A stretch of 64,000 nucleotides of DNA from Aeromonas sp. RU39B (GTDB lineage: Bacteria > Pseudomonadota > Gammaproteobacteria > Enterobacterales > Aeromonadaceae), in NCBI RefSeq assembly GCF_900156095.1, contig NZ_FTMJ01000002.1, positions 186,001-250,000 of the forward strand. The letters are read 5' to 3'. The notes under the pieces are model-generated. The model saw nothing but the letters and a program-made list of their open reading frames with translations, was not told the DNA's origin and ran no database searches. Shown piece by piece: positions 52,753-62,471 of this stretch (position 1 is the stretch's first letter; every line of letters starts with the position of its first letter). Made by a program: the position numbers and the translations under genes.

Positions 52753-53649
52753 CTAACCAAAGCAGGCATTTGCCTCTTCAAATAGCATCAGGTGCAGCGG
52801 GATAAGCGCTTGCCAGTCACGCCGATAACCGCCGCCGGCTACGCAGGCAATAGGGATACCCCGTGTTTTAGCGGCCATCAGCACAGCGCGATCGCGAAGG
52901 CGAATACCTTGACTGCTGATGGCCAGATAGCCAAGCTCATCACCCTGATGGATATCGACGCCAGCCTGATAGAGGATCAAATCGGGTGAGCAGAGACGAA
53001 ATGCCACTGCCAGCGCCTCGTCCAGCGTTTCAAGATAGCCCCTGTCATCCATCCCGTCGGGCAGAGCAACATCGAGATGGGAGTCGCACTTGCGGCTGGG
53101 GAAATTGCGCTCGGCATGCAGCGACAGGGTGATGATATCGCGCCGCCCGGCGCATAAACTGGCGCTGCCATCGCCTTGATGAACATCGAGATCAATGATC
53201 AGCACCTGGCTGCAGTGCGCTTCATCGAGCATGGCCTGGGCCGCAATGACCAGATCGTTAAACAGGCAAAATCCACTGCCCATAGCGTAATGGGCGTGGT
53301 GATAGCCACCTGATATCTGCAAGGCGCAACCTTGCTGGCACGCCATGCGAGCGGCCTCTATGGTGGCGCCCACCGAGTGCAGCGTGCGCTCAATGAGCTG
53401 ATGGCTCCATGGAAAACCGATGCGGCGCAGTATGGGAGTGGGGAGCGTTCCGCACAGCAGATCCTCGACATACTGTGGCTCATGGACGCGTAATAACTGT
53501 GCCAACGTCGCGGGCTGCGCTGTGCGAATATCGACAGGGTATGAGCGAAGAGCGTGATACAGCGCTTGGTATTTTTGCAGCGGAAAGCGGTGCCCGGCGG
53601 GCAGATCCAGGGAAGAGTAAAGCGGGTGGTAGAAAACCGGTAGCATCAT
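52753..53649 (-). CDS. Histone deacetylase-like amidohydrolase
   Basis: A 298-residue zinc-dependent amidohydrolase of the HDAC/AcuC/acetylpolyamine group. Active-site features are ISGGYHHAHYAMGSGFCLFN (tandem His, catalytic), IDLDVHQGDGSASL (zinc Asp and His) and LYQAGVDIHQGDELG (second zinc Asp). ACVAGGGYRRDWQAL carries the conserved Gly-Gly-Gly-Tyr. Members deacetylate proteins or small polyamines. The start is one of two adjacent ATGs (53649, 53646); no strong ribosome site is visible. The hairpin of the upstream DUF2057 gene sits just before the start. The substrate is unknown. Confidence 0.9.
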   Translation of the reverse strand: MMLPVFYHPLYSSLDLPAGHRFPLQKYQALYHALRSYPVDIRTAQPATLAQLLRVHEPQYVEDLLCGTLPTPILRRIGFPWSHQLIERTLHSVGATIEAARMACQQGCALQISGGYHHAHYAMGSGFCLFNDLVIAAQAMLDEAHCSQVLIIDLDVHQGDGSASLCAGRRDIITLSLHAERNFPSRKCDSHLDVALPDGMDDRGYLETLDEALAVAFRLCSPDLILYQAGVDIHQGDELGYLAISSQGIRLRDRAVLMAAKTRGIPIACVAGGGYRRDWQALIPLHLMLFEEANACFG

Positions 53650-53656
53650 GAAGCAA

Positions 53657-53677
53657 GAGGGAGCCGGTGGCTCCCTC
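53657..53677 (-). terminator. Terminator of the DUF2057 gene
   Basis: GAGGGAGCC / GGCTCCCTC with a 3-base loop (53657-53677) is followed on the minus strand by TTGCTTC. It ends 8 bases before the deacetylase start and may also weaken that gene's translation. Confidence 0.65.
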
Positions 53678-53684
53678 ATAATTC

Positions 53685-54347
53685 TTACTGCTGTTGCTGG
53701 ATAATCCAGATCTGGAACGCTTTGCGGGTCTCCGCATCCGCCTTGTTGTACCAGTTTTGCAGCTCGGTCAGCGCTTGCGGGTTGGCTTGGGCCTTGGCCG
53801 GAGCAATCTGGACCGGGGCGCTGTTGGCGGCCATCACGGCAGCGGTAGAAATGGTGACTTGTTTGGGTTGGTTGAACGCCTTGCCCATAGTGATCAGCTC
53901 CTGTGCATAATCACGGGTCATTTGGAAACCTTCCACTTTCGGCATCACAAAGCTATCACTCTTGATAGTCGAACCTGTACTGTTGTCTTTGAGTGCGACA
54001 GTCTGCGTTTTTACAAACTCAACAGCTTCGTTCTGGTTACGCGGTTTGGAGTAATCCAGAACAATATGTTGGCCATCTTTGGATTCAAAATTAATAACCA
54101 GTGGCTCTGCGGTCACCATTTTATTGTCGTTACGATTGGAGTAGTTGCCTTGGAAGGAGATGACGACCTGATGCTTACCATCTTTAAGCGGTAGGGTGTT
54201 GCTCTTTTCCAACAGCTTGGCATTTACACCCTGACCGTCTATCAGCTCAACCACATAGGGGTTCTTGATCTCAATCTGGGCATCGGCCAGTGCCACATTA
54301 CCCCATACCAGACCAGCCAGCGCCGGTACCAGAACTGTCAGTTTCAT
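53685..54347 (-). CDS. DUF2057 family periplasmic protein (YccT-like)
   Basis: This 220-residue exported protein has signal peptide MKLTVLVPALAGLVWGNVALA with cleavage after ALA. The mature part is strand-rich (IEIKNPYVVELIDGQGVNAK, HQVVISFQGNYSNRND, PLVINFESKDGQHIVLDY) and fits the DUF2057 family that includes E. coli YccT (CsgI), an inhibitor of curli formation. The C-terminal part has a Pro/Ala-rich spacer and a helical tail (TELQNWYNKADAETRKAFQI). AAGGAG precedes the ATG at 54347. Curli genes are not seen here, so the role may differ. Confidence 0.85.
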   Translation of the reverse strand: MKLTVLVPALAGLVWGNVALADAQIEIKNPYVVELIDGQGVNAKLLEKSNTLPLKDGKHQVVISFQGNYSNRNDNKMVTAEPLVINFESKDGQHIVLDYSKPRNQNEAVEFVKTQTVALKDNSTGSTIKSDSFVMPKVEGFQMTRDYAQELITMGKAFNQPKQVTISTAAVMAANSAPVQIAPAKAQANPQALTELQNWYNKADAETRKAFQIWIIQQQQ

Positions 54348-54451
54348 CGTATCTCCTTGAACCACAATGGTCGCCACAAAAAAACTGTCCGCATTCTTGC
54401 AGGTTTGCCGCGTGGCGGCAAGGGAGCCGTCAAGGGCTGTGAACCACAGCT

Positions 54452-56524
54452 TTATTCAATCGTGCGACGAAATGGGGGCAGGGCATCGAGCAGTCCCTTT
54501 CCATAGCGCTTGGTTAACAGACGCCGGTCCAAAATCGTCACCCGTCCTTCGTCACTCTCTTTACGGATCAGTCGCCCGCAGGCCTGGATCAGTTTGCGTG
54601 AGGCCTCCGGTATGGTGACCTGTAAAAATGGATTCCCGCCGCGTTTTTCGATCCACTCTGCCGTGGCCTCTTCCACCGGTGAGGTCGGCACGGCGAAGGG
54701 CAGTTTGGTGATAATCAGGTTGGTCAGATAATGACCGGGTAGATCGAGCCCCTCGGCAAAACTGCCGGTGCCTAATATCACGCTGGGCGTCCCGCCATCG
54801 CAGCGACTGCGGTGCAGTGTCAGTAGCGCTGCCCGTGACGCTTCCCCTTGCACGAGTAATGAGAGACCTTGGCTGCGCAAGCCTTCGGCCACCTCGTTCA
54901 TCTGTTTATAAGAAGAGAACAAAACCAGTGAAGCCTTTTGATGGCTCAATAGTGCCGGCAGTTTTTCAATCAGCTCGCCAGTAAATCCGGGATCGCTTGG
55001 CTCACATCTCATTCGGGGCAGGTAGAGTTCAGCCTTGTTGTAATCAAAGGGGGAGCGAAGACGCAGGTAACGGGTGCCGTCATGAGCTTTTAGCCCGGCT
55101 TGCTGGCGAAAGTAATCAAAGCTCGACAGTGCTGTCAGAGTGGCCGATACCAGCACGGCCCCTAAGCATTTGGACCAAAGCCACTCTTCAAGTAAGTAAC
55201 CGACCTCAATGGGTGAGGCATGCAGCATAATATCTTGCCTGTCGTCACTTTGGCTTAACCAGCGAGCAAGCGGGGTTTTCCCCTCGGCAATTTCGCGCGC
55301 CATCAACTCCCACAGTTGATGGAAGTTTTCCAGGCGCTGCATAAAAAAGCCGGCTTCAGCCTGCAAAGGCTCCGCTTGCTTGCGTTTCAGATCGCCATCG
55401 CGCAGTGCCTCGGCGATGCCCCCTTGCACTCTGTCCAGCGCCCTTAACGCCACCTTGCTGGACTCTTTTAAATTGATGGCAAGCAGTGGCAGAGGGTCAG
55501 GCAGCTTACCTTCGCTAAAGCGATAATCAGACGATTCACTGAAAAACGGTTGCTGCGATAGCCAGTTATCGAGGGCTTTAAGATCCGGTTGTAGCGCGGC
55601 AAGTGCGTCTTGCAGCTTTAGCTGGGCATCGAGCAGACGTTCACTGGGCAGCGCTCGCCCCATCTTCCCTGCACTTTGTGCCAGTTTTTCCAGCCAGCGA
55701 CGGCTGCCTTTGACTGACATAGAGGCCGAGCCATGGTCTCTGGCAACTGTGGGCAGGTGATGCGCTTCATCCAGCACATAAAAGCACTCATCCGGTGGCG
55801 GTAAGATAATGCCGCCGCCCATGGTCAGATCAGAGAGCAGCAGCGCATGGTTGACCACCAACACATCGGTTTGTTCCATCTTCTCGCGAGCGCGATGAAA
55901 GGGGCAGTGTTGGTGGTGGGTGAGGGTTCGGTTACAGGTGTGGCGGTCAGCGGCAATCCGCTCCCAGATAGGATCGGCGATGGTATCCGGCCAGTTATCC
56001 CGATCCCCATCCCATTTGCCGTGGGTATAGGCGTGCCATAAACGCTGATAGAGGGCGCGGTCGCTGTCATTGGGTTTATGGCGTGACAGCTCGGCAAAGG
56101 CAAATTCCAGATTGGCCTCTTGCTCACCCTGCGCCGCCACCTCAAGCAGGTGTTCGCAGCAATAGCGCTGACGGCCTTTGACCAGAATAAAGCTAAACGG
56201 CACGGCGCTGTGTTTGAGAAAAAATGGCAGATCCTTGTGGATAAGCTGCTCTTGTAGCGCCACCGTGGCGGTCGAGATAATCAGTTTTTTTTGCTGCAGG
56301 CGGGCTAGTGCAATCGCGCCTTGAGCATATGAGAGCGACTTACCAATCCCAGTCCCCGCTTCGGCCACCAGAATTCGGCGGCTTTTTTCATACTCACCAC
56401 TTAAGGTTTTGGCGATTTCAGCCACCAGATAGTTCTGTTCGCGCCGTGCTACAAATCCGGGTAACCCGGCCGCTAACTGGCGGTAGCTATCTCGTATGGC
56501 TCCCTTTAGGCGTTCTGACAGCAT
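54452..56524 (-). CDS. dinG: ATP-dependent DNA helicase DinG
   Basis: A 690-residue XPD-like 5'-3' helicase with a Fe-S cluster, involved in unwinding R-loops and D-loops after DNA damage. Walker A (VAEAGTGIGKSLSYAQGAIA), four cysteines of the Fe-S domain (RYCCEHLLEV and the pair in HTCNRTLTHHQHCPFH), the DEAH box (YVLDEAHHLPTVA) and the C-terminal motifs VILGTGSFAEGLDLPG and QACGRLIRKESDEG are visible. The ATG at 56524 is chosen over an adjacent TTG; the ribosome site is weak. No LexA box was clear by eye. It stands alone. Confidence 0.94.
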   Translation of the reverse strand: MLSERLKGAIRDSYRQLAAGLPGFVARREQNYLVAEIAKTLSGEYEKSRRILVAEAGTGIGKSLSYAQGAIALARLQQKKLIISTATVALQEQLIHKDLPFFLKHSAVPFSFILVKGRQRYCCEHLLEVAAQGEQEANLEFAFAELSRHKPNDSDRALYQRLWHAYTHGKWDGDRDNWPDTIADPIWERIAADRHTCNRTLTHHQHCPFHRAREKMEQTDVLVVNHALLLSDLTMGGGIILPPPDECFYVLDEAHHLPTVARDHGSASMSVKGSRRWLEKLAQSAGKMGRALPSERLLDAQLKLQDALAALQPDLKALDNWLSQQPFFSESSDYRFSEGKLPDPLPLLAINLKESSKVALRALDRVQGGIAEALRDGDLKRKQAEPLQAEAGFFMQRLENFHQLWELMAREIAEGKTPLARWLSQSDDRQDIMLHASPIEVGYLLEEWLWSKCLGAVLVSATLTALSSFDYFRQQAGLKAHDGTRYLRLRSPFDYNKAELYLPRMRCEPSDPGFTGELIEKLPALLSHQKASLVLFSSYKQMNEVAEGLRSQGLSLLVQGEASRAALLTLHRSRCDGGTPSVILGTGSFAEGLDLPGHYLTNLIITKLPFAVPTSPVEEATAEWIEKRGGNPFLQVTIPEASRKLIQACGRLIRKESDEGRVTILDRRLLTKRYGKGLLDALPPFRRTIE

Positions 56525-56897
56525 CAAGCGACTTCAACATGATGGAAATAGGTCAACAAGCATACCTGAAAAGCATGCCCAGCGGGGGGCACCGTCATTC
56601 GTCACTTCGATAGAAGGCTATCCTGCCGATGGCAGGTGAGTGCCTGATCTTTTGTTATGCATAAATCAAAGGGCAGTGATTGCTGCCAAAAACGATTGCT
56701 TATAGCGCCATGGGGGCTTGTGGGATCGGGCTCACGTTTTGGCAAGAGAGACTATGAATGCGTTAAAAAGTTCCATGTTTTTTTATTGCGGAACCAGAAA
56801 CACGATGCTAGTCTCGCCCTCATAGTGATGCGAAGAACGTCACTAACACAGGGAATAACAAAGACTTAGTGTTTAATTACAGTAGGCATTGGAAACT
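56525..56897. promoter_or_regulatory. Porin gene promoter region
   Basis: This 373-base divergent region holds the dinG and porin promoters. A T-rich run (56776-56785) lies before TTGCGG and TAGTCT elements (about 56787 and 56810) that could be a weak promoter. It has no ORF I trust. The porin's long leader (about 80 bases) starts near there. No OmpR or CRP site was clear. Confidence 0.35.
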
Positions 56898-57902
56898 ATG
56901 AAAAAGACAATTCTGGCTATTGCCATCCCGGCTCTGTTTGCATCCGCTGCTCACGCTACCGTAGTTTATGACAAGGACGGTACTACCTTTGATATCTACG
57001 GTCGTGTGCAGGCTAACTACTACAGTGATCGTGATGATACTGACTCCGAGCTGAAGGCTCAGACTCGTCTCGGTTGGTCTGGTAAGATTGCTCTGAACAA
57101 CACTTGGTCCGCTATCGCTAAGACCGAGTGGCAAGTAGCTGCTGAAAACTCTGGTTACAAAACTTCTGATATCGACGCTCGTCATATCTACGCAGGTTTT
57201 GACGGTTCCCAATATGGTAAGATCATCTTTGGTCAGACCGATACCGCTTACTACATGGGCGTTTTGGAAAAGACTGATATCGCGTTTGAAGATGGCTCCG
57301 AAGCCAACCGTTACGATAGTCGTCAAGAAGGTCAAGCTATCTACATGGGTAAGTGGGGCGGTTTGTTCGCTAACGCATCTTATCAAACCAAGGATAGCTC
57401 CCAAGCGATCGATCACGGTTATGCAGCCTCTTTGGGCTATGATTTTGACTTCGGCCTGGGTCTGTCAGTAGGTGGTGAACGTAAGGAGTTCTCGGGTGCT
57501 GATCAGTTGGCCACTGATGCTGACACTTATAACTATGATAAGAAAGATGATTGGGCTGTTGCCGCTTCTTTCACCAAGGGGCCGTTCTATGTTGCTGGTA
57601 TGTACAACCAATCCAAGGTTGACTACCTGAATGATGAACAAGCCAAGTTCCGTGGTTACGAATTCTTTGGTAACTACTCGGTTGACGCTTGGACCTTTGA
57701 GCTGGGTTATAACTTCTCTGAGCAGAAAGACGCTAAAACTACTACCAATCTCAATCCCAAGTACGAAGATGTTGCCGATTATACCTATCTGGGTGTTCAG
57801 TACGCCTTCACTCCGAAGCTGAAGACTTGGACCGAATACAAGATCGTCAATGTTGACAACAAAGACGACCAGTGGACTGTCGGCCTGCAATACAACTTCT
57901 AA
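56898..57902 (+). CDS. Outer membrane porin (general porin, OmpU/OmpC-like)
   Basis: This 334-residue trimeric porin is made at high level, judging by its strongly optimised codons. The signal peptide MKKTILAIAIPALFASAAHA is followed by a mature start TVVYDKDGTTFDIYGRVQAN. GRVQANYYSDRDD, the QYGKIIFGQTDTA strand and the L3-like constriction (NRYDSRQEGQAIYMG) match family patterns. The protein ends in DDQWTVGLQYNF with the terminal Phe that guides outer-membrane insertion. It allows diffusion of small hydrophilic solutes. The ATG at 56898 gives the right signal peptide; the preceding TTG is not needed. Confidence 0.94.
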   Translation: MKKTILAIAIPALFASAAHATVVYDKDGTTFDIYGRVQANYYSDRDDTDSELKAQTRLGWSGKIALNNTWSAIAKTEWQVAAENSGYKTSDIDARHIYAGFDGSQYGKIIFGQTDTAYYMGVLEKTDIAFEDGSEANRYDSRQEGQAIYMGKWGGLFANASYQTKDSSQAIDHGYAASLGYDFDFGLGLSVGGERKEFSGADQLATDADTYNYDKKDDWAVAASFTKGPFYVAGMYNQSKVDYLNDEQAKFRGYEFFGNYSVDAWTFELGYNFSEQKDAKTTTNLNPKYEDVADYTYLGVQYAFTPKLKTWTEYKIVNVDNKDDQWTVGLQYNF

Positions 57903-57925
57903 TCGAAGTTCTGTTGCATGACAGT

Positions 57926-57957
57926 AAAACCGGGGCTTAGGCCCCGGTTTTGTTTTA
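57926..57957 (+). terminator. Terminator of the porin gene
   Basis: AAAACCGGGGC-TTAG-GCCCCGGTTTT is followed by GTTTTAT, 24 bases after the stop; a strong intrinsic terminator. Confidence 0.93.
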
Positions 57958-58071
57958 TCGGTTTACCAACCCGGCTCATTGCACTTCCCGCACATCCCTA
58001 TCGCACCATCTTGCTTGCTGCTTGCTGCTTGAGATTGAGCCGCTATGATGGGCGCTTAAGAGGAGAGCGTG

Positions 58072-58917
58072 ATGAAATATATCGGAGCCCATGTTAGCGC
58101 TGCGGGTGGAGTGGAAAATACCATAGCGCGTGCCCGTGCGATTGGTGCCAATGCCTTTGCCCTGTTTACCAAAAATCAGCGTCAGTGGCAGGCTGCGCCG
58201 TTAACTCAGCAGTCTATTGACGCCTTCAAGCAATCTTGCGAGCAGCACGGCTTTTTACCCGCGCAGATCCTGCCACACGACAGTTACCTGATTAACTTGG
58301 GTCACCCGGAGCCTGAGGGGTTGGCCAAATCACGCGATGCGTTTCTCGATGAGATGCAGCGCTGTCAGCAACTGGGGCTTTGTTATCTTAACTTTCATCC
58401 CGGCAGTCATCTGAACAAGGTGCCAGAGGCCGTCAGCCTTAAACTGGTGAGTGAGTCGATTAACTGGACTCTGGAGCAGACCCAAGGCGTGACGGCGGTG
58501 ATTGAAAATACCGCGGGGCAGGGGAGTAACCTCGGTTGGTCGTTTGAGCATCTGGCCGCGATCATTGATGGGGTAGAGGATAAGAGCCGCATTGGCGTGT
58601 GTCTGGATACCTGTCACGCGTTTGCCGCCGGTTATGATCTGCGTACCCGTGAAGGGTGTGAGCAGGTGTTTGCCGAGTTCGAGCGCGTCGTGGGTTTTCG
58701 CTACCTCAAAGGGATGCACATTAACGGCGCCAAGTGCACCTTTGGCAGCCGGGTTGACCGCCATCACAGCCTGCGTGACGGTAATCTCGGCGAGGCGGTG
58801 TTCCATGTTGTGATGACCGATCCGCGCTTTGATCGCATTCCGCTGATCCTCGAGACCATTGACGAGAGCATCTGGGCAGACGAAATTGCCTGGCTGCGCA
58901 GCCTTGCATCAGTGTAA
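58072..58917 (+). CDS. nfo: Endonuclease IV (AP endonuclease)
   Basis: This 281-residue tri-zinc AP endonuclease repairs abasic sites and damaged 3' ends. It starts [20 protein letters not shown], as in E. coli Nfo. Zinc-binding motifs are visible: [69 protein letters not shown] and [12 protein letters not shown] choose the ATG at 58072 since AGGAG lies at the right distance; the GTG three bases earlier is too close. The gene is monocistronic between two terminators. Confidence 0.95.
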   Translation: MKYIGAHVSAAGGVENTIARARAIGANAFALFTKNQRQWQAAPLTQQSIDAFKQSCEQHGFLPAQILPHDSYLINLGHPEPEGLAKSRDAFLDEMQRCQQLGLCYLNFHPGSHLNKVPEAVSLKLVSESINWTLEQTQGVTAVIENTAGQGSNLGWSFEHLAAIIDGVEDKSRIGVCLDTCHAFAAGYDLRTREGCEQVFAEFERVVGFRYLKGMHINGAKCTFGSRVDRHHSLRDGNLGEAVFHVVMTDPRFDRIPLILETIDESIWADEIAWLRSLASV

Positions 58918-58974
58918 AGGTGGATAAAAGTAACCGGGCAGCGACTGGCTGCGCATTTTGCGGATATAAATAAT

Positions 58975-58995
58975 AGGGCAGCCATTGGCTGCCCT
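58975..58995. terminator. Terminator between nfo and mfd (bidirectional)
   Basis: AGGGCAGCC-ATT-GGCTGCCCT lies between the convergent nfo and mfd genes. On the minus strand it is followed by TATTATTTAT, fitting mfd termination. A similar but imperfect stem (GGGCAG...CTGCGC) precedes it at 58936-58953. Confidence 0.8.
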
Positions 58996-59018
58996 TGGTT
59001 GATCTGGAGTTAGCGCCA

Positions 59019-62000
59019 TTATCTGGCGTGGCGTGACAGCTCACCGAGCAGATCGCCCATCAAGGCAAGACGAGCATCACGGCCGGTGGTGGGTACGTTG
59101 AACCGCAGCCGGCTCGGTCCTTCCATCTTGTAGATACGCGGTTGCTCGACCAGTAACTTCACTAAAAAAGCCGGATCGACGGCGGTGCTTTCCGAAAAAT
59201 CGAGATAACCGCCACGTTCGCTCATATCGATGCGCCTGATGCCAAGCCGGGTGGCGGTCAGGCGCATAGCGGCCAGCTCCAGCAGGGTTTTGGTGGCATC
59301 CGGCAGCAGACCAAAGCGATCAATCAGCTCCACTTTCAGCTCGTCAAGCTCCTCTTGCGAGGCACTGCTGGCAATGCGCTTGTACATGGACAGGCGCATA
59401 TTCACATCCGGCAGGTAGTCATCCGGTAGCAACGCGGGCAGGCGCAGCTCCACTTCGGTGTGATCCGACAGCAGAGTATCGAGCGCCGGCTCTTTGCCAC
59501 TTTTCAGCGCTTCAACGGCCTGCTCGAGCATCTCCATATAGAGAGTAAAGCCGACCGATTCAATCTGACCGCTCTGATCGTCGCCGAGCAGCTCGCCAGC
59601 GCCGCGGATCTCCAGATCGTGAGTCGCCAGCGCAAAACCGGCGCCGAGATCTTCCAAATTGGCGATGGCATCAAGCCGTTTGGCCGCGTCCTTGGTCATC
59701 AACTTGGGATGGGGCGTGAGCAGGTAGGCATAGGCCTGGTGATGTGAACGCCCGACCCGGCCGCGCAGCTGGTGCAGTTGGGCCAGTCCGAGATGATCAG
59801 CCCTGTCCATAATGATGGTGTTGGCGCTCGGGACGTCGATACCGGTCTCGATGATGGTGGTGCACACCAGCAGGTTGAAGCGCTGGTGGTAGAAATCGGA
59901 CATGATGCGCTCCAGCTCGCGCTCGCGCATCTGACCGTGCGCCACCCCAATGCGCGCCTCGGGCACCAGCTCGGCCAGATCACTGGCACATTTTTCGATG
60001 CTCTCCACGTCATTGTGCAGGTAATAGACCTGACCGCCGCGTTTAAGCTCGCGCAGCACCGCTTCACGCACGACGGCTGGATCGTGCTGACGCACGAAGG
60101 TCTTGATGGCCAGTCGCTTGGCCGGCGGCGTGGCGATAATCGACAGATCGCGCATCCCCGACATGGCCATATTGAGCGTGCGCGGGATCGGGGTCGCAGT
60201 GAGGGTCAGGATATCCACATCGGCGCGCAGCGCCTTGATCTTCTCCTTCTGGCGCACGCCAAAACGGTGCTCTTCATCAACAACCAGCAGGCCCAGATCC
60301 TTGAAGGTCAGCTCACTGCCGAGCAGCTTGTGGGTGCCGATAATGATATCGACCTTGCCCTCGCGCAGATCCGCCAGCACCGCCGTTTGCTCTTTCGCCG
60401 AGCGAAAGCGACTGAGCACTTCAACGCGCACCGGCCAGTTGGCAAAGCGGTCGCGAAAATTATCGTAGTGCTGCTGGGCCAGCAAGGTGGTCGGGACCAG
60501 CACCGCGACCTGCTTTCCGCCGTGCACCGCTACGAAGGCCGCCCGCATGGCCACTTCGGTCTTGCCAAAGCCCACGTCACCACACACCAACCGGTCCATG
60601 CTCTTAGCTTGGCACATATCGCCCAGCACCGCGTTGATGGCATTGAGCTGATCGTCGGTCTCTTCAAACGGGAAGCCGGCGGCAAATTGGCGATAGGCGT
60701 CTTTGTCATGGCGAAACGCAAAGCCGTCGCGCGCAGCCCGGTGGGCATAGATATCCAGCAGCTCGGCCGCCACATCGCGCACCTTCTCGGCGGCTTTTCG
60801 CTTAGCGCGGGTCCAGGCTTCACCGCCGAGCTTGTGACACGGCGGATTATCGGAGCCGGTGTAGCGGCTGATCAGGTGCAAGTTGGTGACCGGCACAAAC
60901 AGCTTGTCACCACCGGCGTATTCGAGGGTGACGAACTCGGTGGGAAGTCCCCCGGCATTGAGGGTTTCAAGCCCGAGATAACGGCCAATCCCGTGATCGA
61001 GGTGAACCACGCTTTGCCCTTGCGTCAGTTCGCCTAAGTTGCGAATGACCGCATCGCTGCTCAATTGCTTGGCGCGATCGCGTTTGCGCTGGCTGCGAAC
61101 CCGGCTGCCGAGCAGCTCGGTTTCAGTAATCAGAGCCAGTGCGCTCTCTGTCAGTACAAAACCGCCCTCAAGCGGGCAGACCATCACACCGACCTGGTTA
61201 GACGCGGCGACAAACGCATCCAGGTTATCGTACTCATCGGCTCGCACATCGATGCGGGCCAACAAATCACGCAGTGCTTCACGCCGGCCTTCACTCGGCA
61301 CAGCAAACAAGGTGCGGCCGGTAAAGGTCTGTAAGAAGTGCTGCAGCGCCGCCATCGGCTCTGCATTTCCCTGCTCCAGCGTCAGCGCTGGCAGGCGGTC
61401 AATGGGCAGTGCCTCACCGCCATCACTCACTGCCTCTTGTAAGCGAACCGAGGGGTAGGCGTTAAGCCCGGCAAACAGCTGCTCAATCGGCAAATAGAGC
61501 TCGGCCGGTGGTAGCAGTGGACGGCTTTGGTCCCAGCGGCGGTCTTCATAACGCTGCTGGATATCGTTCCAAAACCGCTGGGCGGCAGGGTAAATTTCAC
61601 CCGAGGTGACCAGCAGGGTCTCTTCGGGCAGGTAATCGAGCAGGCGCGCCGTGTCATCAAAAAACAGCGGCAGGTAGTATTCAATACCGGCCGGCCAGCG
61701 TCCTTTGCTGACCTCCTGATAGATGGCCCCTTCGGCGCGCGAGAGCTCAAAGCGCTCGCGATAATGGCCACGAAAACGCTCGATGGCCTCACTGTCGGTG
61801 GGAAATTCACGCGCCGGCAGCAGATTGACCGTCTTGATGGGATCGCGCGAGCGCTGGGTTTCCGGATCAAAGGGGCGGATGGAGTCCACTTCGTCATCAA
61901 AAAAGTCGATGCGATAGGGGCTCTGGCTGCCCATGGGGAAGAGATCAAGCAACGAGCCACGCGCGGCAAATTCGCCATGCTCAAGCACTTGCTCTACCGC

Positions 62001-62462
62001 CACATAGCCGGCCTGTGCCAGACGTTGACGCAGTCCTTGCAAGGAGAGTCGCTGCCCTTGCTTTAACTGCAGACTAAACCGGTCGAGATAACTGCGAGGC
62101 GGGCAGCGCAGCATCAGGGTGGTGATCGGGACAATCACCACGCCCCGGCACATCGATGGCAGCTGATACAGCGTCTCAAGGCGCTGGGACAAGATGTCCT
62201 GGTGCGGCGAAAAGGTGTCGTAGGGCAGGGTTTCCCAGTCGGGGAACAGCAGCACAGGGATGTCATGCTCGGCGAGCAAATAGCCGATTTCCTGCTCAAG
62301 GCGCAGGGCGGTTGGGGTATCTGCCGTTACCAGCAGAATTGGGCTTTCATGGCGCTCGGCCAGCGTGGCAACGGCTAAGGCATGGGTGCTACCAATCAGG
62401 CCACCGAGCGTTAATTTGAAGCCGGCGCGCTGTGGCAGCGCCGGTAAAGTCAATACAGTCAT
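59019..62462 (-). CDS. mfd: Transcription-repair coupling factor Mfd
   Basis: This 1147-residue ATP-driven translocase removes stalled RNA polymerase at DNA lesions and recruits UvrA. The order of domains is clear: UvrB-like N-terminal region (FPDWETLPYDTFSPHQDILS), RNA polymerase interaction domain (VVHLDHGIGRYLGLETLNAG), and RecG-like motor with Walker A DVGFGKTEVAMRAAFVA, DEEH box (LLVVDEEHRFGVRQKEKIKA) and TATPIPRTLNMAMSG. The motor ends in the TRG-type ETGIDVPSANTIIMDRAD, GRVGRSHHQAYAYL, then the D7 autoinhibitory domain (LSDHTEVELRLPALLPDDYL). The ATG at 62462 follows the PilZ-like gene by nine bases and may share its transcript. Confidence 0.96.
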   Translation of the reverse strand: MTVLTLPALPQRAGFKLTLGGLIGSTHALAVATLAERHESPILLVTADTPTALRLEQEIGYLLAEHDIPVLLFPDWETLPYDTFSPHQDILSQRLETLYQLPSMCRGVVIVPITTLMLRCPPRSYLDRFSLQLKQGQRLSLQGLRQRLAQAGYVAVEQVLEHGEFAARGSLLDLFPMGSQSPYRIDFFDDEVDSIRPFDPETQRSRDPIKTVNLLPAREFPTDSEAIERFRGHYRERFELSRAEGAIYQEVSKGRWPAGIEYYLPLFFDDTARLLDYLPEETLLVTSGEIYPAAQRFWNDIQQRYEDRRWDQSRPLLPPAELYLPIEQLFAGLNAYPSVRLQEAVSDGGEALPIDRLPALTLEQGNAEPMAALQHFLQTFTGRTLFAVPSEGRREALRDLLARIDVRADEYDNLDAFVAASNQVGVMVCPLEGGFVLTESALALITETELLGSRVRSQRKRDRAKQLSSDAVIRNLGELTQGQSVVHLDHGIGRYLGLETLNAGGLPTEFVTLEYAGGDKLFVPVTNLHLISRYTGSDNPPCHKLGGEAWTRAKRKAAEKVRDVAAELLDIYAHRAARDGFAFRHDKDAYRQFAAGFPFEETDDQLNAINAVLGDMCQAKSMDRLVCGDVGFGKTEVAMRAAFVAVHGGKQVAVLVPTTLLAQQHYDNFRDRFANWPVRVEVLSRFRSAKEQTAVLADLREGKVDIIIGTHKLLGSELTFKDLGLLVVDEEHRFGVRQKEKIKALRADVDILTLTATPIPRTLNMAMSGMRDLSIIATPPAKRLAIKTFVRQHDPAVVREAVLRELKRGGQVYYLHNDVESIEKCASDLAELVPEARIGVAHGQMRERELERIMSDFYHQRFNLLVCTTIIETGIDVPSANTIIMDRADHLGLAQLHQLRGRVGRSHHQAYAYLLTPHPKLMTKDAAKRLDAIANLEDLGAGFALATHDLEIRGAGELLGDDQSGQIESVGFTLYMEMLEQAVEALKSGKEPALDTLLSDHTEVELRLPALLPDDYLPDVNMRLSMYKRIASSASQEELDELKVELIDRFGLLPDATKTLLELAAMRLTATRLGIRRIDMSERGGYLDFSESTAVDPAFLVKLLVEQPRIYKMEGPSRLRFNVPTTGRDARLALMGDLLGELSRHAR

Positions 62463-62471
62463 GGGGTCGTA